Shown in pieces: positions 35,266 to 45,082 of a DNA stretch of 55,849 nt. Both the position numbers and the translations under genes were made by a program. Source of the DNA: Iodobacter sp. (GTDB lineage: Bacteria > Pseudomonadota > Gammaproteobacteria > Burkholderiales > Chitinibacteraceae); the NCBI RefSeq assembly GCF_025352645.1, contig NZ_JANXSO010000010.1:1-55849 (forward strand), read 5' to 3'. Numbering within the stretch: the stretch's first letter is position 1; each line of letters starts with the position of its first letter. The notes beneath the pieces were generated by a model. The model was not told where the DNA came from and did no database searches. It saw only the letters and a list, made by a program, of their open reading frames with translations.

Positions 35266-36303
35266 TTAATTGGCAGGATTAGGGCTTTGTTTGTGAATGG
35301 CCTCTATGGCGGCATCTAGCTCTGGGGTAATCAATACATCTAAGCTAGCTATGTTTTCTTTTAACTGGGCCATGGTGGTGGCGCCAATAATATTACTAGC
35401 AACGTACCAACGGCTGCTTACCCACGCTAAGGCCATTTGGGCAGGGGATAAGCCATGCTCTCTGGCGAGCTGTACATAGGCTGCAATAGCAGGGGGAACG
35501 GCAGGTTTTAAATAGCGTGCACCAAAATTGCTATAGCGCGTCATTCGGCCTGCAGCGTGTGGGTTATCTAAGTATTTGCCAGACAATAAGCCAAAGGCCA
35601 AGGGGCTATATGCAAGCAGGCCGACGTTTTCTCGATGGCAGGTTTCAACCAGCCCATTTTCAAAATTACGATTAATTAAATTAAATACATTTTGAATTGA
35701 GGCAATACGTGGCAGCGATTGCGCTTTAGCCACGCGGTTGGCTTCCATTACGCCCCAAGGGGTTTCATTGGATAGGCCGATATGGCGAACCTTACCCGCT
35801 ATGACTAGCTCATTTAAGGCGGCTAATTGCTCTGCAAAATCAGGGGTGTGATCTGGCTCTTGGCTAGGGTCGTAATAGCTTTGGCCAAACATCGGTACAT
35901 GGCGGGCGGGCCAGTGTAGCTGGTATAGGTCTAGATAATCGGTGCGCAGGCGCTTGAGGCTGGCATTGCATGCGCTAATAATCTGTTCTCGATTAAGCTT
36001 AGGCCCGCCGCGTATCCAATCCATGCCACGGTTTGGGCCAGAAATCTTGCTCGCCAAAATAATCTTATCGCGGCTTTGTTTGGCTAGCCACGTGCCTACA
36101 TAACTTTCGGTTAGCCCTTGAGTTTCTGCTTTGCCTGGCACGGGATACATCTCGGCCGTATCAATAAAATTAATGCCTGCTGCTTGTGCGTAGTCGAGCT
36201 GCTCATGCGCTTCGGCCTCGCTGTTTTGCTCACCAAAGGTCATGGTGCCAAGGCATAGGGTGGAGATATTTAAATCAGTACCGGCTAAGAGGCGGTATTT
36301 CAT
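35266..36303 (-). CDS. tas: Aldo/keto reductase, Tas family
   Basis: A 345-residue NADP(H)-dependent oxidoreductase with the (beta/alpha)8 fold. The catalytic tetrad is visible: Asp and Tyr in FIDTAEMYPVPG, Lys in KIILASKISGP and His in LDLYQLHWPAR. Cofactor contacts are near LAYSPLAFGLLSGKYL and IIGATTMAQLKENI. The insert NRGMDWIRGGPKLNREQI is typical of Tas, a protein first found by suppression of tyrosine auxotrophy in E. coli. The natural substrate is not known. It is a single-gene unit with its own terminator. Confidence 0.9.
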   Translation of the reverse strand: MKYRLLAGTDLNISTLCLGTMTFGEQNSEAEAHEQLDYAQAAGINFIDTAEMYPVPGKAETQGLTESYVGTWLAKQSRDKIILASKISGPNRGMDWIRGGPKLNREQIISACNASLKRLRTDYLDLYQLHWPARHVPMFGQSYYDPSQEPDHTPDFAEQLAALNELVIAGKVRHIGLSNETPWGVMEANRVAKAQSLPRIASIQNVFNLINRNFENGLVETCHRENVGLLAYSPLAFGLLSGKYLDNPHAAGRMTRYSNFGARYLKPAVPPAIAAYVQLAREHGLSPAQMALAWVSSRWYVASNIIGATTMAQLKENIASLDVLITPELDAAIEAIHKQSPNPAN

Positions 36304-36374
36304 CGGGCTAATCCTTTACAAGCAGGGGGATGCAAAGACGCGGTGTTCACAAAACTATCTATATAGCGAGTAGA

Positions 36375-36423
36375 GGCGTTGCTTGCTGCGCCTTGAACAG
36401 GGCACGGCAAGCAGCGCCCCTAC
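36375..36423. repeat. Diverged copy of the GGGCACGGC repeat
   Basis: GGCGTTGCTTGC at 36375-36386 pairs with GCAAGCAGCGCC at 36407-36418 with one mismatch. GGGCACGGC and CCCCTAC link it to the palindromes at 7609 and 9635. Confidence 0.5.
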
Positions 36424-36477
36424 ATGGCTATCGTGATCGCGGTACGAATGAGTGGTTTTTGTGGATGAAATAATCAA

Positions 36478-37389
36478 TTATTTAGCAGGGCTAACTCGAT
36501 AGCCTTGTTGGCGCAGGCTTTGGATTAGCCCCGTTTTACCTGGTAGGTGGAGTGCGCCTACGGCAATAAACGCGTTACCGTCTTTTAGCTTATCCGCTAG
36601 GCGCTCTGCCATTCGTGGGTTGCGCGCTTCCAGTAATTGAAAGCGCCATTGGCTATACCAAGCTTGATCGGCCATTTTGATATCGTCTTGCTCAGCAAAA
36701 GCCGCAAGGCCGTTGATATCTTGCTTAAGATACAGATCTAAAATCTGTTGATAGCTTTGCTGCATAGCCGCTTGCTGATCCAGTACGGTGTAAAGCAGCT
36801 CTATTTGCTTTGCTTCTGGAATATTTTCAAACAGGCTGAGTTGCTCATCCAGTGTTTCTAAGCCGGTATATTCTTTTTGCCCTTCGATCGCCATTTTGGC
36901 AAACAGCAGATCAAGCGGCATTTGCCCAGATTGTCTAACTGGGGTCATGAGCAGCATGGCTGCGCCCCAAGGTTTAAGTTTGGCTGTAGCCACTTCTGGG
37001 TAACCCCGTGCTTCGAGTGCGGGTAAGAGTTTTTGGAAGTGTTCTGCGTCTATTTTTTGTGCTAAAGAAGGCTCTGGCGTCAGCATGCGCTTGCCCATTT
37101 CCATCATCATGCCAAAATCTAGGCGAATTTCAGTAACAACATGCTTGGCGTCGCTAAAGGCAGCTTCGGTTTTGGGGCTAAGTTGAGTAACGCGGGGATC
37201 GCCAACGTGGGCGGTGCCGTACAGCCAAGAATTAGGCGTGCCTTTTTTTTCTATTTTCCATAGCAAGCTATTGCTGTTTTCTACTTTTGCACTTGCGTTG
37301 GCTTTATTGGTAGCGGCGCTAACAGGGGGGGCGAGGAGGGTGGTGGCGACAGCGACGGCAACAATCAGGGGGCGAAATCGAGCAAGCAT
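36478..37389 (-). CDS. TraB/GumN family protein, exported
   Basis: A 303-residue protein with a signal peptide (about 1-24, ending PVSA). It carries the TraB/GumN domain: WLYGTAHVGDPRVTQL near the start with the conserved GTAH, the Glu in LETLDEQLSLF, and the C-terminal GNAFIAVGALHLPGKTGLIQS. The family is related to Tiki-type metalloproteases; bacterial members are mostly uncharacterised. The ATG at 37389 has GGAG six bases upstream, which decides it over an in-frame ATG 12 bases earlier. It follows the gene at 37468-38004 in the same direction. Confidence 0.85.
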   Translation of the reverse strand: MLARFRPLIVAVAVATTLLAPPVSAATNKANASAKVENSNSLLWKIEKKGTPNSWLYGTAHVGDPRVTQLSPKTEAAFSDAKHVVTEIRLDFGMMMEMGKRMLTPEPSLAQKIDAEHFQKLLPALEARGYPEVATAKLKPWGAAMLLMTPVRQSGQMPLDLLFAKMAIEGQKEYTGLETLDEQLSLFENIPEAKQIELLYTVLDQQAAMQQSYQQILDLYLKQDINGLAAFAEQDDIKMADQAWYSQWRFQLLEARNPRMAERLADKLKDGNAFIAVGALHLPGKTGLIQSLRQQGYRVSPAK

Positions 37390-37467
37390 CCAAGTCTCCA
37401 ACAGTTTTTATATTTGGAGGTGCAGTATAAAGCGAACTGGATGTTTTCTAAAACAAGGACGTAGCAA

Positions 37468-38004
37468 TTATTCTAAACCAATTAATGTTTTAACCGCATC
37501 AACATATTGATCGGCTTGTTGTTTGGCTTTATGTGATTGACGTAATGCCATATTCCAGCGTGCAATCGTTTGTTTGTAATTATCAATATTGCAGGCTTGT
37601 ATCTCTGTAATTAATGAATTAGCCATGAGTCCTAAAAATTGTTTAGCACTTTCTGCCATCAGGTTTTTGGCCTGCTCAAGTAAGAGGGGGTCAATCACGG
37701 AAGGGCTAAGGGCTTGGGGGACAATGCTCTGCTCAAGCGATTTTTCTGCAATTGCCGTTTCGATATTGCGCTCGATAATGCGGATATCTTGAATAAACCC
37801 AGCTTGTGCTAATTCTGTGAGGCTGGGATGAATATCTAATCCAATTAATAATGCGGTTAAGGTGCTGCTGGATTTTGCCCCATCAATCAGGATCAGCAAA
37901 CGGCGCATGCGCGCCGAAAGGCCAAAACTGCGCTCGGCAATTTCTTGTTGCCCTTTGGCAGTTTTCGCATAAATCGTATCGATCAATTGGATAGAAACAC
38001 TCAT
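37468..38004 (-). CDS. Conserved hypothetical protein (178 aa)
   Basis: A soluble, mostly helical protein. The N-terminal part (KGQQEIAERSFGLSARMRRL followed by LILIDGAKSSSTLTALL, and ELAQAGFIQDI) has the look of a winged-helix regulatory module seen in uncharacterised betaproteobacterial proteins. The C-terminal half is long helices rich in Ala, Gln and Lys. No catalytic motif is visible. It starts 79 bp upstream of the TraB/GumN gene, so they may be co-transcribed. I do not recognise a named family. Confidence 0.65.
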   Translation of the reverse strand: MSVSIQLIDTIYAKTAKGQQEIAERSFGLSARMRRLLILIDGAKSSSTLTALLIGLDIHPSLTELAQAGFIQDIRIIERNIETAIAEKSLEQSIVPQALSPSVIDPLLLEQAKNLMAESAKQFLGLMANSLITEIQACNIDNYKQTIARWNMALRQSHKAKQQADQYVDAVKTLIGLE

Positions 38005-38126
38005 GGATCACCCCAGCAAGTCATATAAGAGCGGAGCTTAACAGCTTGATATTACAGAAATTAGAAACGGCTTATTTATAATGCATATTGTTGGTGTGTT
38101 GCCCATATCAAGAAAATGGCTGATCT

Positions 38127-38161
38127 AAAAACTAAGGGGCGCTGCCTGCAGCGCCCCTTAG
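38127..38161 (-). terminator. Terminator of the chemoreceptor gene
   Basis: CTAAGGGGCGCTG (38132-38144) pairs perfectly with 38149-38161 around a 4-base loop. On the minus strand five T residues follow at once. It ends the transcript of the receptor gene at 38307-39938. Confidence 0.85.
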
Positions 38162-38201
38162 GGAAACACTAATTTATTCAGTTTTGTTATTCTTGTGCTG
38201 G

Positions 38202-38231
38202 CGAGAATCCAGTATTTACGCTGGATTCTCG
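38202..38231. repeat. Inverted repeat, dispersed-type
   Basis: CGAGAATCCAG and CTGGATTCTCG pair over 11 bp with an 8-base loop, between the receptor stop and its terminator. It resembles short intergenic repeats with GAATCCAG ends. Confidence 0.5.
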
Positions 38232-38306
38232 ATAAAAACATTCAAGGACGACAATTTAATCAGCGTTTCTTTAGTTGCTTGTAAAATTACTGGAAATTTA
38301 CCGTTT

Positions 38307-39938
38307 TTATAGCTTAAACCGACCCACAATCGTTTGTAAATTAGCCGCAAGGCTAGATAAATCACTGAGGGTGGCGCGTGTGTTTTTTAGTGCAATATCG
38401 GTTTCAGTAACCTGATGATTAATCTTTTCGGCGACTTGGGCGATTTGCTCGGTGGCCATCGATTGCTCTCGGGTGGCGCTGGAGATTTCAATGATTTTGC
38501 CAGATACCGATTGCATTTCAACTTGCATCGCACCAATGCGCTCGGCAATGATTTGCGATAGCGCTTGATTGCCGCAAACCATATCTTTGGTGGCTTGCAT
38601 TTTACCAACGGCATGATTGGTTTTATCGCTGATAGAGCCAAGCATCTGCTCGATCTCTTCGGTAGCCCTTGCGGTGCGCTCTGCTAGTTTTCGGACTTCA
38701 TCGGCAACTACGGCAAAGCCTCGGCCTGTTTCGCCAGCTCGAGCCGCTTCAATGGCCGCGTTCAGCGCTAGCAGATTGGTTTGGCCAGCAATGTCCTTGA
38801 TGGTGACGGTGATGAGGCTAATTTGCTGTGATTGGGAAGATAGATCTTGCATCGTGGTGCTGAGCTCTCCCACGGTATTGGCCATTTTATCCGTGTCGTC
38901 ACGCATGGTTTTAACCGCATCGGCGCTGGCAGTAGCGCCTTTATCAGCTTCGCGCACGGTGCTTTCTACTTGCTGGGTGCTGTCGGCAATATGAGCAATG
39001 CTGACGGTAACTTCCTCAATATTGGCAGCAGAGGCAGCGGCCATATCCGCTTGTTTATGTGATTCGTGGGATAATTTTTGCGCCATCTGCTCGATATCGG
39101 CCACACCACCGCTCAAGCGGCCAGCTTGATCTCGAACCTGATTAATCATCTTATGTAAGTCGCCCATAAACTGATTAAACGCGATTGCGATATGGGATGT
39201 TTCATCTCGGCTGCTGCTATCTAAGCGCACAGTAAGATCTGCATGGCCACTATTTAAGTTTTGCATGGCCAATCTTAAGCGATTAAGTGGGCGGATAACT
39301 AAGTTAGCCAGCCATAGTGAGGCAAGTGTAGAAAGCAAGATAGCGAGCGCGCCTAAGATAACTGATTTGAGCAAAATACTATCTAAGGTTTCTTTTACTG
39401 AGGATAAATTCGCATCGGCCGCAGCAATAATTGTTTCGCCCTTGCTATTCGTAAATGGCAAAAAGAGGGTACGAAAGCTGCCAAACTTGCTGTCGTATTC
39501 GTCAAAAGTACGCTGCTTGGTGCTTACGGCAATTTGTAATTGCTTGCTGGTGGAATCCGATGCGGTGAGGTAAACCTCTGCGTTGGGTTTGCTTTCTTCT
39601 TCTGGGGAGAGGGAAGAGAGTACGTAATAAATTTTACCTTCGCGCTGGATATAGCCATAAATAAACGGCAGACCTAGCTCTTTGCTATAGCGTGTAAGGC
39701 GCTCTGAGAGCACACGCATTTGCGGCAGATCGGCTTGCTCGCGAGGTTTTAGCTCGGTATGAAATCCTTCGCCTAATACATAGCGGTAGCCGGTGGCTGC
39801 GGCGGTAAGCTGGCTGTCAATGGCTTGCAGTGCATGGCTGCGTGCTTGTTGATAGCTAAAGTAGGTAAATAGAGCAACGGTGAGCGTCGTTAATAAAATC
39901 ATGACGGCCTGAATTTTGCTTTTGAGTGTGTAAAGCAT
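38307..39938 (-). CDS. Methyl-accepting chemotaxis protein
   Basis: A 543-residue transmembrane chemoreceptor. A membrane helix at about 13-30 leads to a single periplasmic sensor of Cache-like type (about 32-190: [20 protein letters not shown]), a second helix (about 195-215), HAMP ([20 protein letters not shown]) and the signalling coiled coil. The conserved tip is [20 protein letters not shown] then [21 protein letters not shown]. No CheR/CheB-tethering pentapeptide is present at the C-terminus. The ATG at 39938 with AGAGG upstream is chosen over a TTG at 39956. It is divergent from putA; its ligand is unknown. Confidence 0.92.
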   Translation of the reverse strand: MLYTLKSKIQAVMILLTTLTVALFTYFSYQQARSHALQAIDSQLTAAATGYRYVLGEGFHTELKPREQADLPQMRVLSERLTRYSKELGLPFIYGYIQREGKIYYVLSSLSPEEESKPNAEVYLTASDSTSKQLQIAVSTKQRTFDEYDSKFGSFRTLFLPFTNSKGETIIAAADANLSSVKETLDSILLKSVILGALAILLSTLASLWLANLVIRPLNRLRLAMQNLNSGHADLTVRLDSSSRDETSHIAIAFNQFMGDLHKMINQVRDQAGRLSGGVADIEQMAQKLSHESHKQADMAAASAANIEEVTVSIAHIADSTQQVESTVREADKGATASADAVKTMRDDTDKMANTVGELSTTMQDLSSQSQQISLITVTIKDIAGQTNLLALNAAIEAARAGETGRGFAVVADEVRKLAERTARATEEIEQMLGSISDKTNHAVGKMQATKDMVCGNQALSQIIAERIGAMQVEMQSVSGKIIEISSATREQSMATEQIAQVAEKINHQVTETDIALKNTRATLSDLSSLAANLQTIVGRFKL

Positions 39939-40060
39939 CTGCAATACCTCTGTCAATCTGGTTTATTATGATTTTCTAATGTGGCGGATGTTATTACAAA
40001 TGAATTAAACAGGTTAAAGAATCTAAGAGTCGATGAGACAGGCGGTCATGATTTTCATGA

Positions 40061-40114
40061 GGTGCAACCACAAAGGTGCAACCCTAGGGATAGCCCTGAT
40101 TTGTTAGGTGCAAC
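40061..40114 (+). promoter_or_regulatory. Three GGTGCAAC boxes, putative PutA operators
   Basis: GGTGCAAC occurs at 40061-40068, 40075-40082 and 40107-40114, just before putA. Its complement contains GTTGCA, the core recognised by the ribbon-helix-helix domain of E. coli PutA. The third box lies between a possible -35 (TTGTTA, 40101) and -10 (AATATG, 40123). Autoregulation by proline-free PutA is inferred. The same octamer also occurs in the dispersed repeats at 1 and 32703. Confidence 0.55.
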
Positions 40115-40158
40115 TCTGTCTTAATATGCGAGCTTGATAAAATAACCACAGCATAGAC

Positions 40159-43100
40159 ATGGCCAGCACAACACTAGGAATTAAAGTAGACGATGCCTTG
40201 CGCGCACGGATTAAAACCGCTGCTCAGCAAATGGATAGAACGCCGCATTGGTTGATTAAGCAATCCATTTTTGCCTATTTGCAGCAGGTTGAGCAGGGCG
40301 TTCGTCCGCTGGAGCTGGCGCAAGATGGCGAAGCACTGTCTCTTCCTGATGATAGTGAAGGGATTGAAAGTAATCTACCTTTCCTAGAGCTGGCACAAAG
40401 TATTGCGGTGCAAAGTGTTTTGCGTTCAGCCATTACCTCGGCCTACCGCCGCCCAGAGGCAGAATGTCTGCCGGTATTGCTTGAGCAAGCCAAAATGCCG
40501 AATGCGCCAATGGCAGAGCAAACCCAAGCACTTGCGCATAAATTGGTGGCGGCGCTGCGCGCTAAGCGCACCGGTGGCGGTGTTGAAGGCTTAATCCACG
40601 AATTCTCTTTATCTAGCCAAGAAGGCGTGGCACTGATGTGCTTGGCTGAAGCGCTGCTGCGGATTCCTGACCGTGCTACTCGGGATGTGTTGATCCGCGA
40701 TAAAGTCAGTAAGGGCGATTGGCATGCTCACCTTGGCCAATCGCCATCCTTATTTGTAAACGCCGCCAGTTGGGGCCTGATGCTGACTGGTAAATTGGTG
40801 GCGACCAATAGCGAGGCGGGCTTGTCGGCGGCGCTCACTCGCATGATTGGTAAGGGCGGTGAGCCACTGATCCGCAAGGGCGTCGATATGGCGATGCGCT
40901 TGATGGGCGAGCAGTTTGTGACGGGCGAAACCATTGCCGAGGCATTGGCCAATAGCCGTAAATTTGAAGCGCGTGGCTTTAGATATTCTTACGATATGCT
41001 GGGCGAAGCCGCCACCACGGCAGAAGATGCTAAGCGCTATTACGCCGCCTATGAGCAAGCGATTCATGCCATTGGTAAGGCATCCGCTGGTCGTGGTATT
41101 TACGAAGGTCCAGGTATTTCGATCAAGTTATCAGCCCTGCACCCACGTTATTCTCGCGCGCAGCAAGACCGCGTAACCGCTGAGCTCTTGCCTAGCGTGA
41201 TCGCCTTGGCGCGTTTGGCCCGCCGTTACGATATTGGCTTAAATATTGATGCCGAAGAGGCCGATCGCCTAGAAATCTCCCTCGATCTACTCGAAGCCAT
41301 GTGCTTTGATGAGGAGCTTGCTGGCTGGAATGGGATTGGCTTTGTGATTCAGGCCTATCAAAAACGCGCCCCACATGTCATTGATTATGTGATCGATTTG
41401 GCGCGTCGCAGCGGCCATCGCCTGATGATTCGCTTAGTGAAGGGCGCGTATTGGGATAGCGAAATCAAGCGTGCGCAAGTCGATGGCCTAGAAGATTATC
41501 CGGTGTATACCCGTAAGGTTTATACCGATGTATCTTACCTAGCCTGCGCTAAAAAACTATTGGCCACGCCAGACGCGGTGTACCCACAGTTTGCTACCCA
41601 CAATGCCCAAACACTCTCGGCGATTTACCATCTGGCTGGGCAAAATTATTATCCAGGCCAGTATGAGTTCCAATGCCTGCACGGCATGGGCGAGCCTTTG
41701 TATGAAGAAGTCACCGCGCGTGAAAAACTAGGCCGTCCTTGCCGCGTGTACGCGCCGGTAGGCAGCCATGAAACGCTCTTGGCTTATTTGGTACGCCGTC
41801 TCTTAGAAAACGGTGCTAACAGCTCTTTTGTAAACCGCATCGCCGATGAAAACGTGGCAATTGAAGAGCTGATTGTGGATCCTATCGTACAAGCTCTAGC
41901 GGTGATACCCGCCTTTGCCCCACACGATAAAATCCCCTTACCAAGGTTTTTATTTGGCTTAAATCGACTCAATTCGAGTGGCCTAGATTTATCTAATGAG
42001 CATAGATTAGCGTCGCTTTCTGCTGCGCTGCTGGCGGGGGCTAATACCGAATGGCTAGCCCTGCCTATGCTTGGGATGACGGCTGAGCCGGCTGCAACAC
42101 GTAAGCAGGCGGTTAAAAATCCTGCGGATCATCAAGATATTGTTGGCCATGTGATTGAAGCGGATGTGGCCGATGTGGCGACCGCTTTTATGCACGCCGC
42201 CAATATTGGCCCCATTTGGCAAGCCACCTCAGTGAGCGAGCGCGCTGCTTGCCTCAACCGTGCGGCGCAATTGTTGGAATCAGGAATGCAGCCGCTGTTG
42301 GGGCTGATTGTGCGCGAAGCGGGTAAATCTCTGCCTAATGCGATCGCCGAAGTGCGTGAAGCAGTGGATTTCTTGCGCTATTACGCGCAGCAAATCGAGC
42401 AAGATTTTGCTAACGATTCGCACCGTCCGCTTGGCCCTATCGTATGTATCAGCCCGTGGAATTTCCCGCTGGCGATCTTCATTGGCCAAGTGGCCGCCGC
42501 TTTAGCCGCAGGCAATCCTGTACTGGCTAAGCCTGCCGAGCAAACGCCATTGATTGCCGCCGAAGCCGTGCGTATTTTACGTGCCGCAGGTGTGCCAGCG
42601 GGGGCGGTGCAACTGCTGCCAGGGCGTGGTGAAACCGTTGGTAGCGCCTTGATTAGCGACGCGCGTTGTAGCGGGGTGATGTTTACCGGCTCCACCCAAG
42701 TTGCACGTTTAATTGCCAGTAATTTAGCGCAGCGTTTAGATAAAGATGGCCGTACTATTCCGCTGATTGCGGAAACCGGCGGGCAGAATTGCATGATCGT
42801 CGATTCATCGGCGCTGGCAGAGCAGGTGGTGGGGGACGTACTGATGTCAGCCTTTGATTCGGCTGGCCAACGCTGCTCGGCACTGCGCGTATTGTGCCTG
42901 CAAGAAGAAGCTGCTGATCATATCTTGCATATGCTTAAAGGCGCGATGCAAGAGCTGCATATGGGTAATCCAGATTCGCTCAGCGTGGATGTCGGCCCTG
43001 TGATTGATGCTGAAGCCCAGCAAAATATTGCTGCGCATATTGCCGCATTTGAGGCGCGTGGTGCCAAAGTGCTGGCGCTGCCCTTACCAGCAGCTTGTCA

Positions 43101-44043
43101 GCAAGGCACGTTTATCGCGCCAACACTGATTGAAATCAACAGCCTTACTGAGCTGAAGCAAGAAGTGTTTGGCCCAGTGCTACATGTGATTCGTTATCGT
43201 CGCGAAGCATTGGATCAATTGATTGACGATATCAATGGCACAGGTTTTGGGCTGACCTTTGGCGTGCACACACGCATCGACGAAACCATTGCTCATGTGG
43301 TTGGCAAGGTGCAAGCAGGTAACGTCTATGTAAACCGTAATGTGATTGGTGCCGTAGTTGGAGTACAACCTTTTGGTGGCGAAGGTTTGTCAGGCACGGG
43401 GCCTAAGGCGGGTGGGCCGCTGTATCTGCCACGTTTATTATCACGCCGCCCAGCACAAACTTTGTCTGGCGATCAGGCTGCCTTAGCCCCATTACTGGCT
43501 TATCACGATCACTTGCAAGGGAGCCAGCAAACCGAAGCCGCTGCGCGTTGCAGCCGTTATTTAGCGGGATCTGGCCTAGGTGCCAATCTTGATTTGCCAG
43601 GCCCAACGGGTGAGCGCAATCGCTATCTGCTGCATCCGCGTGGCCCCGTGCTTTGTATTGCCGCCAGCGAGCAAGGCGCGATTGCGCAATTTGCCGCAGC
43701 ATTGGCCAGTGGTAATCAAGCGGTCTTTATTGCCCACCCCGTAGCGCAAGCGCTGCAAGATTCCTTGCCGAACACCCTTAAAAGCCGCTTATCTCTTAAA
43801 TCTACTCTTGAAGAGGCTAGAAATATTGGGGCAGTATTGTTTGAGGGGGATAGCGATGCATTAGCCAAGATCAACTGTCAAATCACCGAGTTGGCAGGCC
43901 CAATCTTGCAAGTGCAAGGTCTATCCAGTGCGGCTTTGGCTGCGGGCGAAGATTTCGATTTAGCCCGCCTCTTGGCAGAGCGCTCTATCAGCGTCAATAC
44001 CGCAGCAGCAGGCGGTAATGCTAGCTTGATGAGTATTAGCTAA
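40159..44043 (+). CDS. putA: PutA: proline dehydrogenase/P5C dehydrogenase/repressor
   Basis: A 1294-residue three-function protein that oxidises proline to glutamate at the membrane and represses its own gene in the cytoplasm. Residues 1-48 are a ribbon-helix-helix DNA-binding domain (TTLGIKVDDALRARIKTAAQ, then RTPHWLIKQSI). The FAD proline dehydrogenase barrel spans about 180-480 (GPGISIKLSALHPRYSRAQQ, EEADRLEISLDLLE, RLVKGAYWDSEIKRAQ). The aldehyde dehydrogenase domain spans about 560-1020, with Glu in LIAETGGQNCM and the catalytic Cys in SAGQRCSALRV. A C-terminal extension (about 1030-1294) repeats part of the aldehyde dehydrogenase fold, as in long PutAs. Confidence 0.97.
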   Translation: MASTTLGIKVDDALRARIKTAAQQMDRTPHWLIKQSIFAYLQQVEQGVRPLELAQDGEALSLPDDSEGIESNLPFLELAQSIAVQSVLRSAITSAYRRPEAECLPVLLEQAKMPNAPMAEQTQALAHKLVAALRAKRTGGGVEGLIHEFSLSSQEGVALMCLAEALLRIPDRATRDVLIRDKVSKGDWHAHLGQSPSLFVNAASWGLMLTGKLVATNSEAGLSAALTRMIGKGGEPLIRKGVDMAMRLMGEQFVTGETIAEALANSRKFEARGFRYSYDMLGEAATTAEDAKRYYAAYEQAIHAIGKASAGRGIYEGPGISIKLSALHPRYSRAQQDRVTAELLPSVIALARLARRYDIGLNIDAEEADRLEISLDLLEAMCFDEELAGWNGIGFVIQAYQKRAPHVIDYVIDLARRSGHRLMIRLVKGAYWDSEIKRAQVDGLEDYPVYTRKVYTDVSYLACAKKLLATPDAVYPQFATHNAQTLSAIYHLAGQNYYPGQYEFQCLHGMGEPLYEEVTAREKLGRPCRVYAPVGSHETLLAYLVRRLLENGANSSFVNRIADENVAIEELIVDPIVQALAVIPAFAPHDKIPLPRFLFGLNRLNSSGLDLSNEHRLASLSAALLAGANTEWLALPMLGMTAEPAATRKQAVKNPADHQDIVGHVIEADVADVATAFMHAANIGPIWQATSVSERAACLNRAAQLLESGMQPLLGLIVREAGKSLPNAIAEVREAVDFLRYYAQQIEQDFANDSHRPLGPIVCISPWNFPLAIFIGQVAAALAAGNPVLAKPAEQTPLIAAEAVRILRAAGVPAGAVQLLPGRGETVGSALISDARCSGVMFTGSTQVARLIASNLAQRLDKDGRTIPLIAETGGQNCMIVDSSALAEQVVGDVLMSAFDSAGQRCSALRVLCLQEEAADHILHMLKGAMQELHMGNPDSLSVDVGPVIDAEAQQNIAAHIAAFEARGAKVLALPLPAACQQGTFIAPTLIEINSLTELKQEVFGPVLHVIRYRREALDQLIDDINGTGFGLTFGVHTRIDETIAHVVGKVQAGNVYVNRNVIGAVVGVQPFGGEGLSGTGPKAGGPLYLPRLLSRRPAQTLSGDQAALAPLLAYHDHLQGSQQTEAAARCSRYLAGSGLGANLDLPGPTGERNRYLLHPRGPVLCIAASEQGAIAQFAAALASGNQAVFIAHPVAQALQDSLPNTLKSRLSLKSTLEEARNIGAVLFEGDSDALAKINCQITELAGPILQVQGLSSAALAAGEDFDLARLLAERSISVNTAAAGGNASLMSIS

Positions 44044-44058
44044 GCACTAAAACCCAAC

Positions 44059-44205
44059 TCTTGAACTACGGAGGACAAAGAGAGCACTGAGTTACACGGA
44101 GAAAACCTTGTGAGTAATGATATGTTTTGCAGCACATCACTATTTCTTTGTTTTCCTTCGTGGGCCTCTGTGTCCTCCTTTTGCTCCGTGGCTCAAGGCC
44201 TAGGT
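44059..44205. repeat. Imperfect inverted repeat after putA
   Basis: GAGGACAAAGAGAGCACTGA near 44071 and CACGGAGAAAAC near 44095 are mirrored by TTTTCCTTCGTGG and CTCTGTGTCCTCC near 44150-44180. The motif set (cacagag, ctccgtggc) relates it to the element at 25782-25848. It probably folds into a long hairpin that ends putA transcription. Confidence 0.5.
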
Positions 44206-44297
44206 TTTTTTGATGGATTTTACTGTGTAACTTCTTTAGTAAGCTTTCCCCCAATCGGTGCATAATAAGCCTGTCTGCATTGTTTAGCTGGTGGTTT

Positions 44298-44933
44298 ATG
44301 ACTTTCCTTCTTTCCCTGCTCGAAACCCGCATTCTTGGTGCGTTGATTGAAAAGCAGATTACTGTTCCTGATACTTACCCCCTCTCGCTTAACTCCCTTG
44401 TTTCAGCTTGTAATCAAAAATCTAACCGTGATCCTGTCATGGAGGTGAATGACACCGAGGTGGATGAGGCGCTGGTTCGTTTAAAAGAATTGAAACTGGT
44501 GGATGGCTACCATCCCGGCGGGCGGATTGCGCGTTATTCGCAGCATTTTGCCGCTGTGCTACAAATTCCGTCGCAATCGGTGGCAATTTTAGCCGCGCTC
44601 ATGTTGCGTGGCCCGCAAACGGCAGGTGAGCTGCGTTTAGCCTGCGAGCGTTTACACAAATTCTCAGATATTTCGGCGGTAGAAGGCTTTTTAGAAGAGC
44701 TGGCGGAGCGAAGCGCGGGCGGTTTAGTCGTGAAGCTGCCACGCGCACCAAGTGCAAGGGAATGCCGCTGGGCGCACTTGCTATCGGGTGAGCCAGTGAT
44801 GAATGAGTTGCAGTCCCATACTAAGGGCGTTGTAGATTCGGCATTACAGCTTAAGGTGGATGCTTTAGAGGCTGAGCTGTTGGAATTAAAACAAAAAGTG
44901 GCACAGATCTGTGCGGAGCTAGGAATCGAGTAA
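44298..44933 (+). CDS. yceH: YceH family protein (DUF480)
   Basis: A 211-residue protein of two winged-helix domains. The family opening is clear: LLETRILGALIEKQITVPDT followed by YPLSLNSLVSACNQKSNRDP. The second domain has AILAALMLRGPQTAGELRLA and PSARECRWAHLLSG. A C-terminal coiled coil (VDALEAELLELKQKVAQICA) suggests a dimer. The family is conserved in proteobacteria without a settled function; a DNA-binding role is inferred from the fold. The ATG at 44298 is preceded by GGTGG and matches family starts. Confidence 0.88.
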   Translation: MTFLLSLLETRILGALIEKQITVPDTYPLSLNSLVSACNQKSNRDPVMEVNDTEVDEALVRLKELKLVDGYHPGGRIARYSQHFAAVLQIPSQSVAILAALMLRGPQTAGELRLACERLHKFSDISAVEGFLEELAERSAGGLVVKLPRAPSARECRWAHLLSGEPVMNELQSHTKGVVDSALQLKVDALEAELLELKQKVAQICAELGIE

Positions 44934-45028
44934 ATTGCTGCATTGCGGTGGCCGTTTGGCTGCCGCATTAAAGTCGCCATCGTTTGGGCCGATGATCTGG
45001 GTATACGGTATGCAAACTTTCCACTTGT

Positions 45029-45044
45029 TGGCACGATGCTTGCA
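45029..45044 (+). promoter_or_regulatory. Consensus sigma-54 promoter
   Basis: TGGCACG-ATGC-TTGCA matches the sigma-54 (RpoN) consensus TGGCACG-N4-TTGCW at every position: GG at 45030-45031 and GC at 45042-45043, exactly 10 bases apart. It lies 39 bp before the ATG of the small gene at 45083. No enhancer site could be assigned. Confidence 0.75.
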
Positions 45045-45082
45045 TAACCTTTTGATAACACTTGATTATCAGGATGTCTATC

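Noticed and set aside
34180-38994. Plus-strand frames opposite the two chemoreceptor genes with near-identical peptides
   Set aside because: The likeness only reflects the conserved receptor tip read on the wrong strand.
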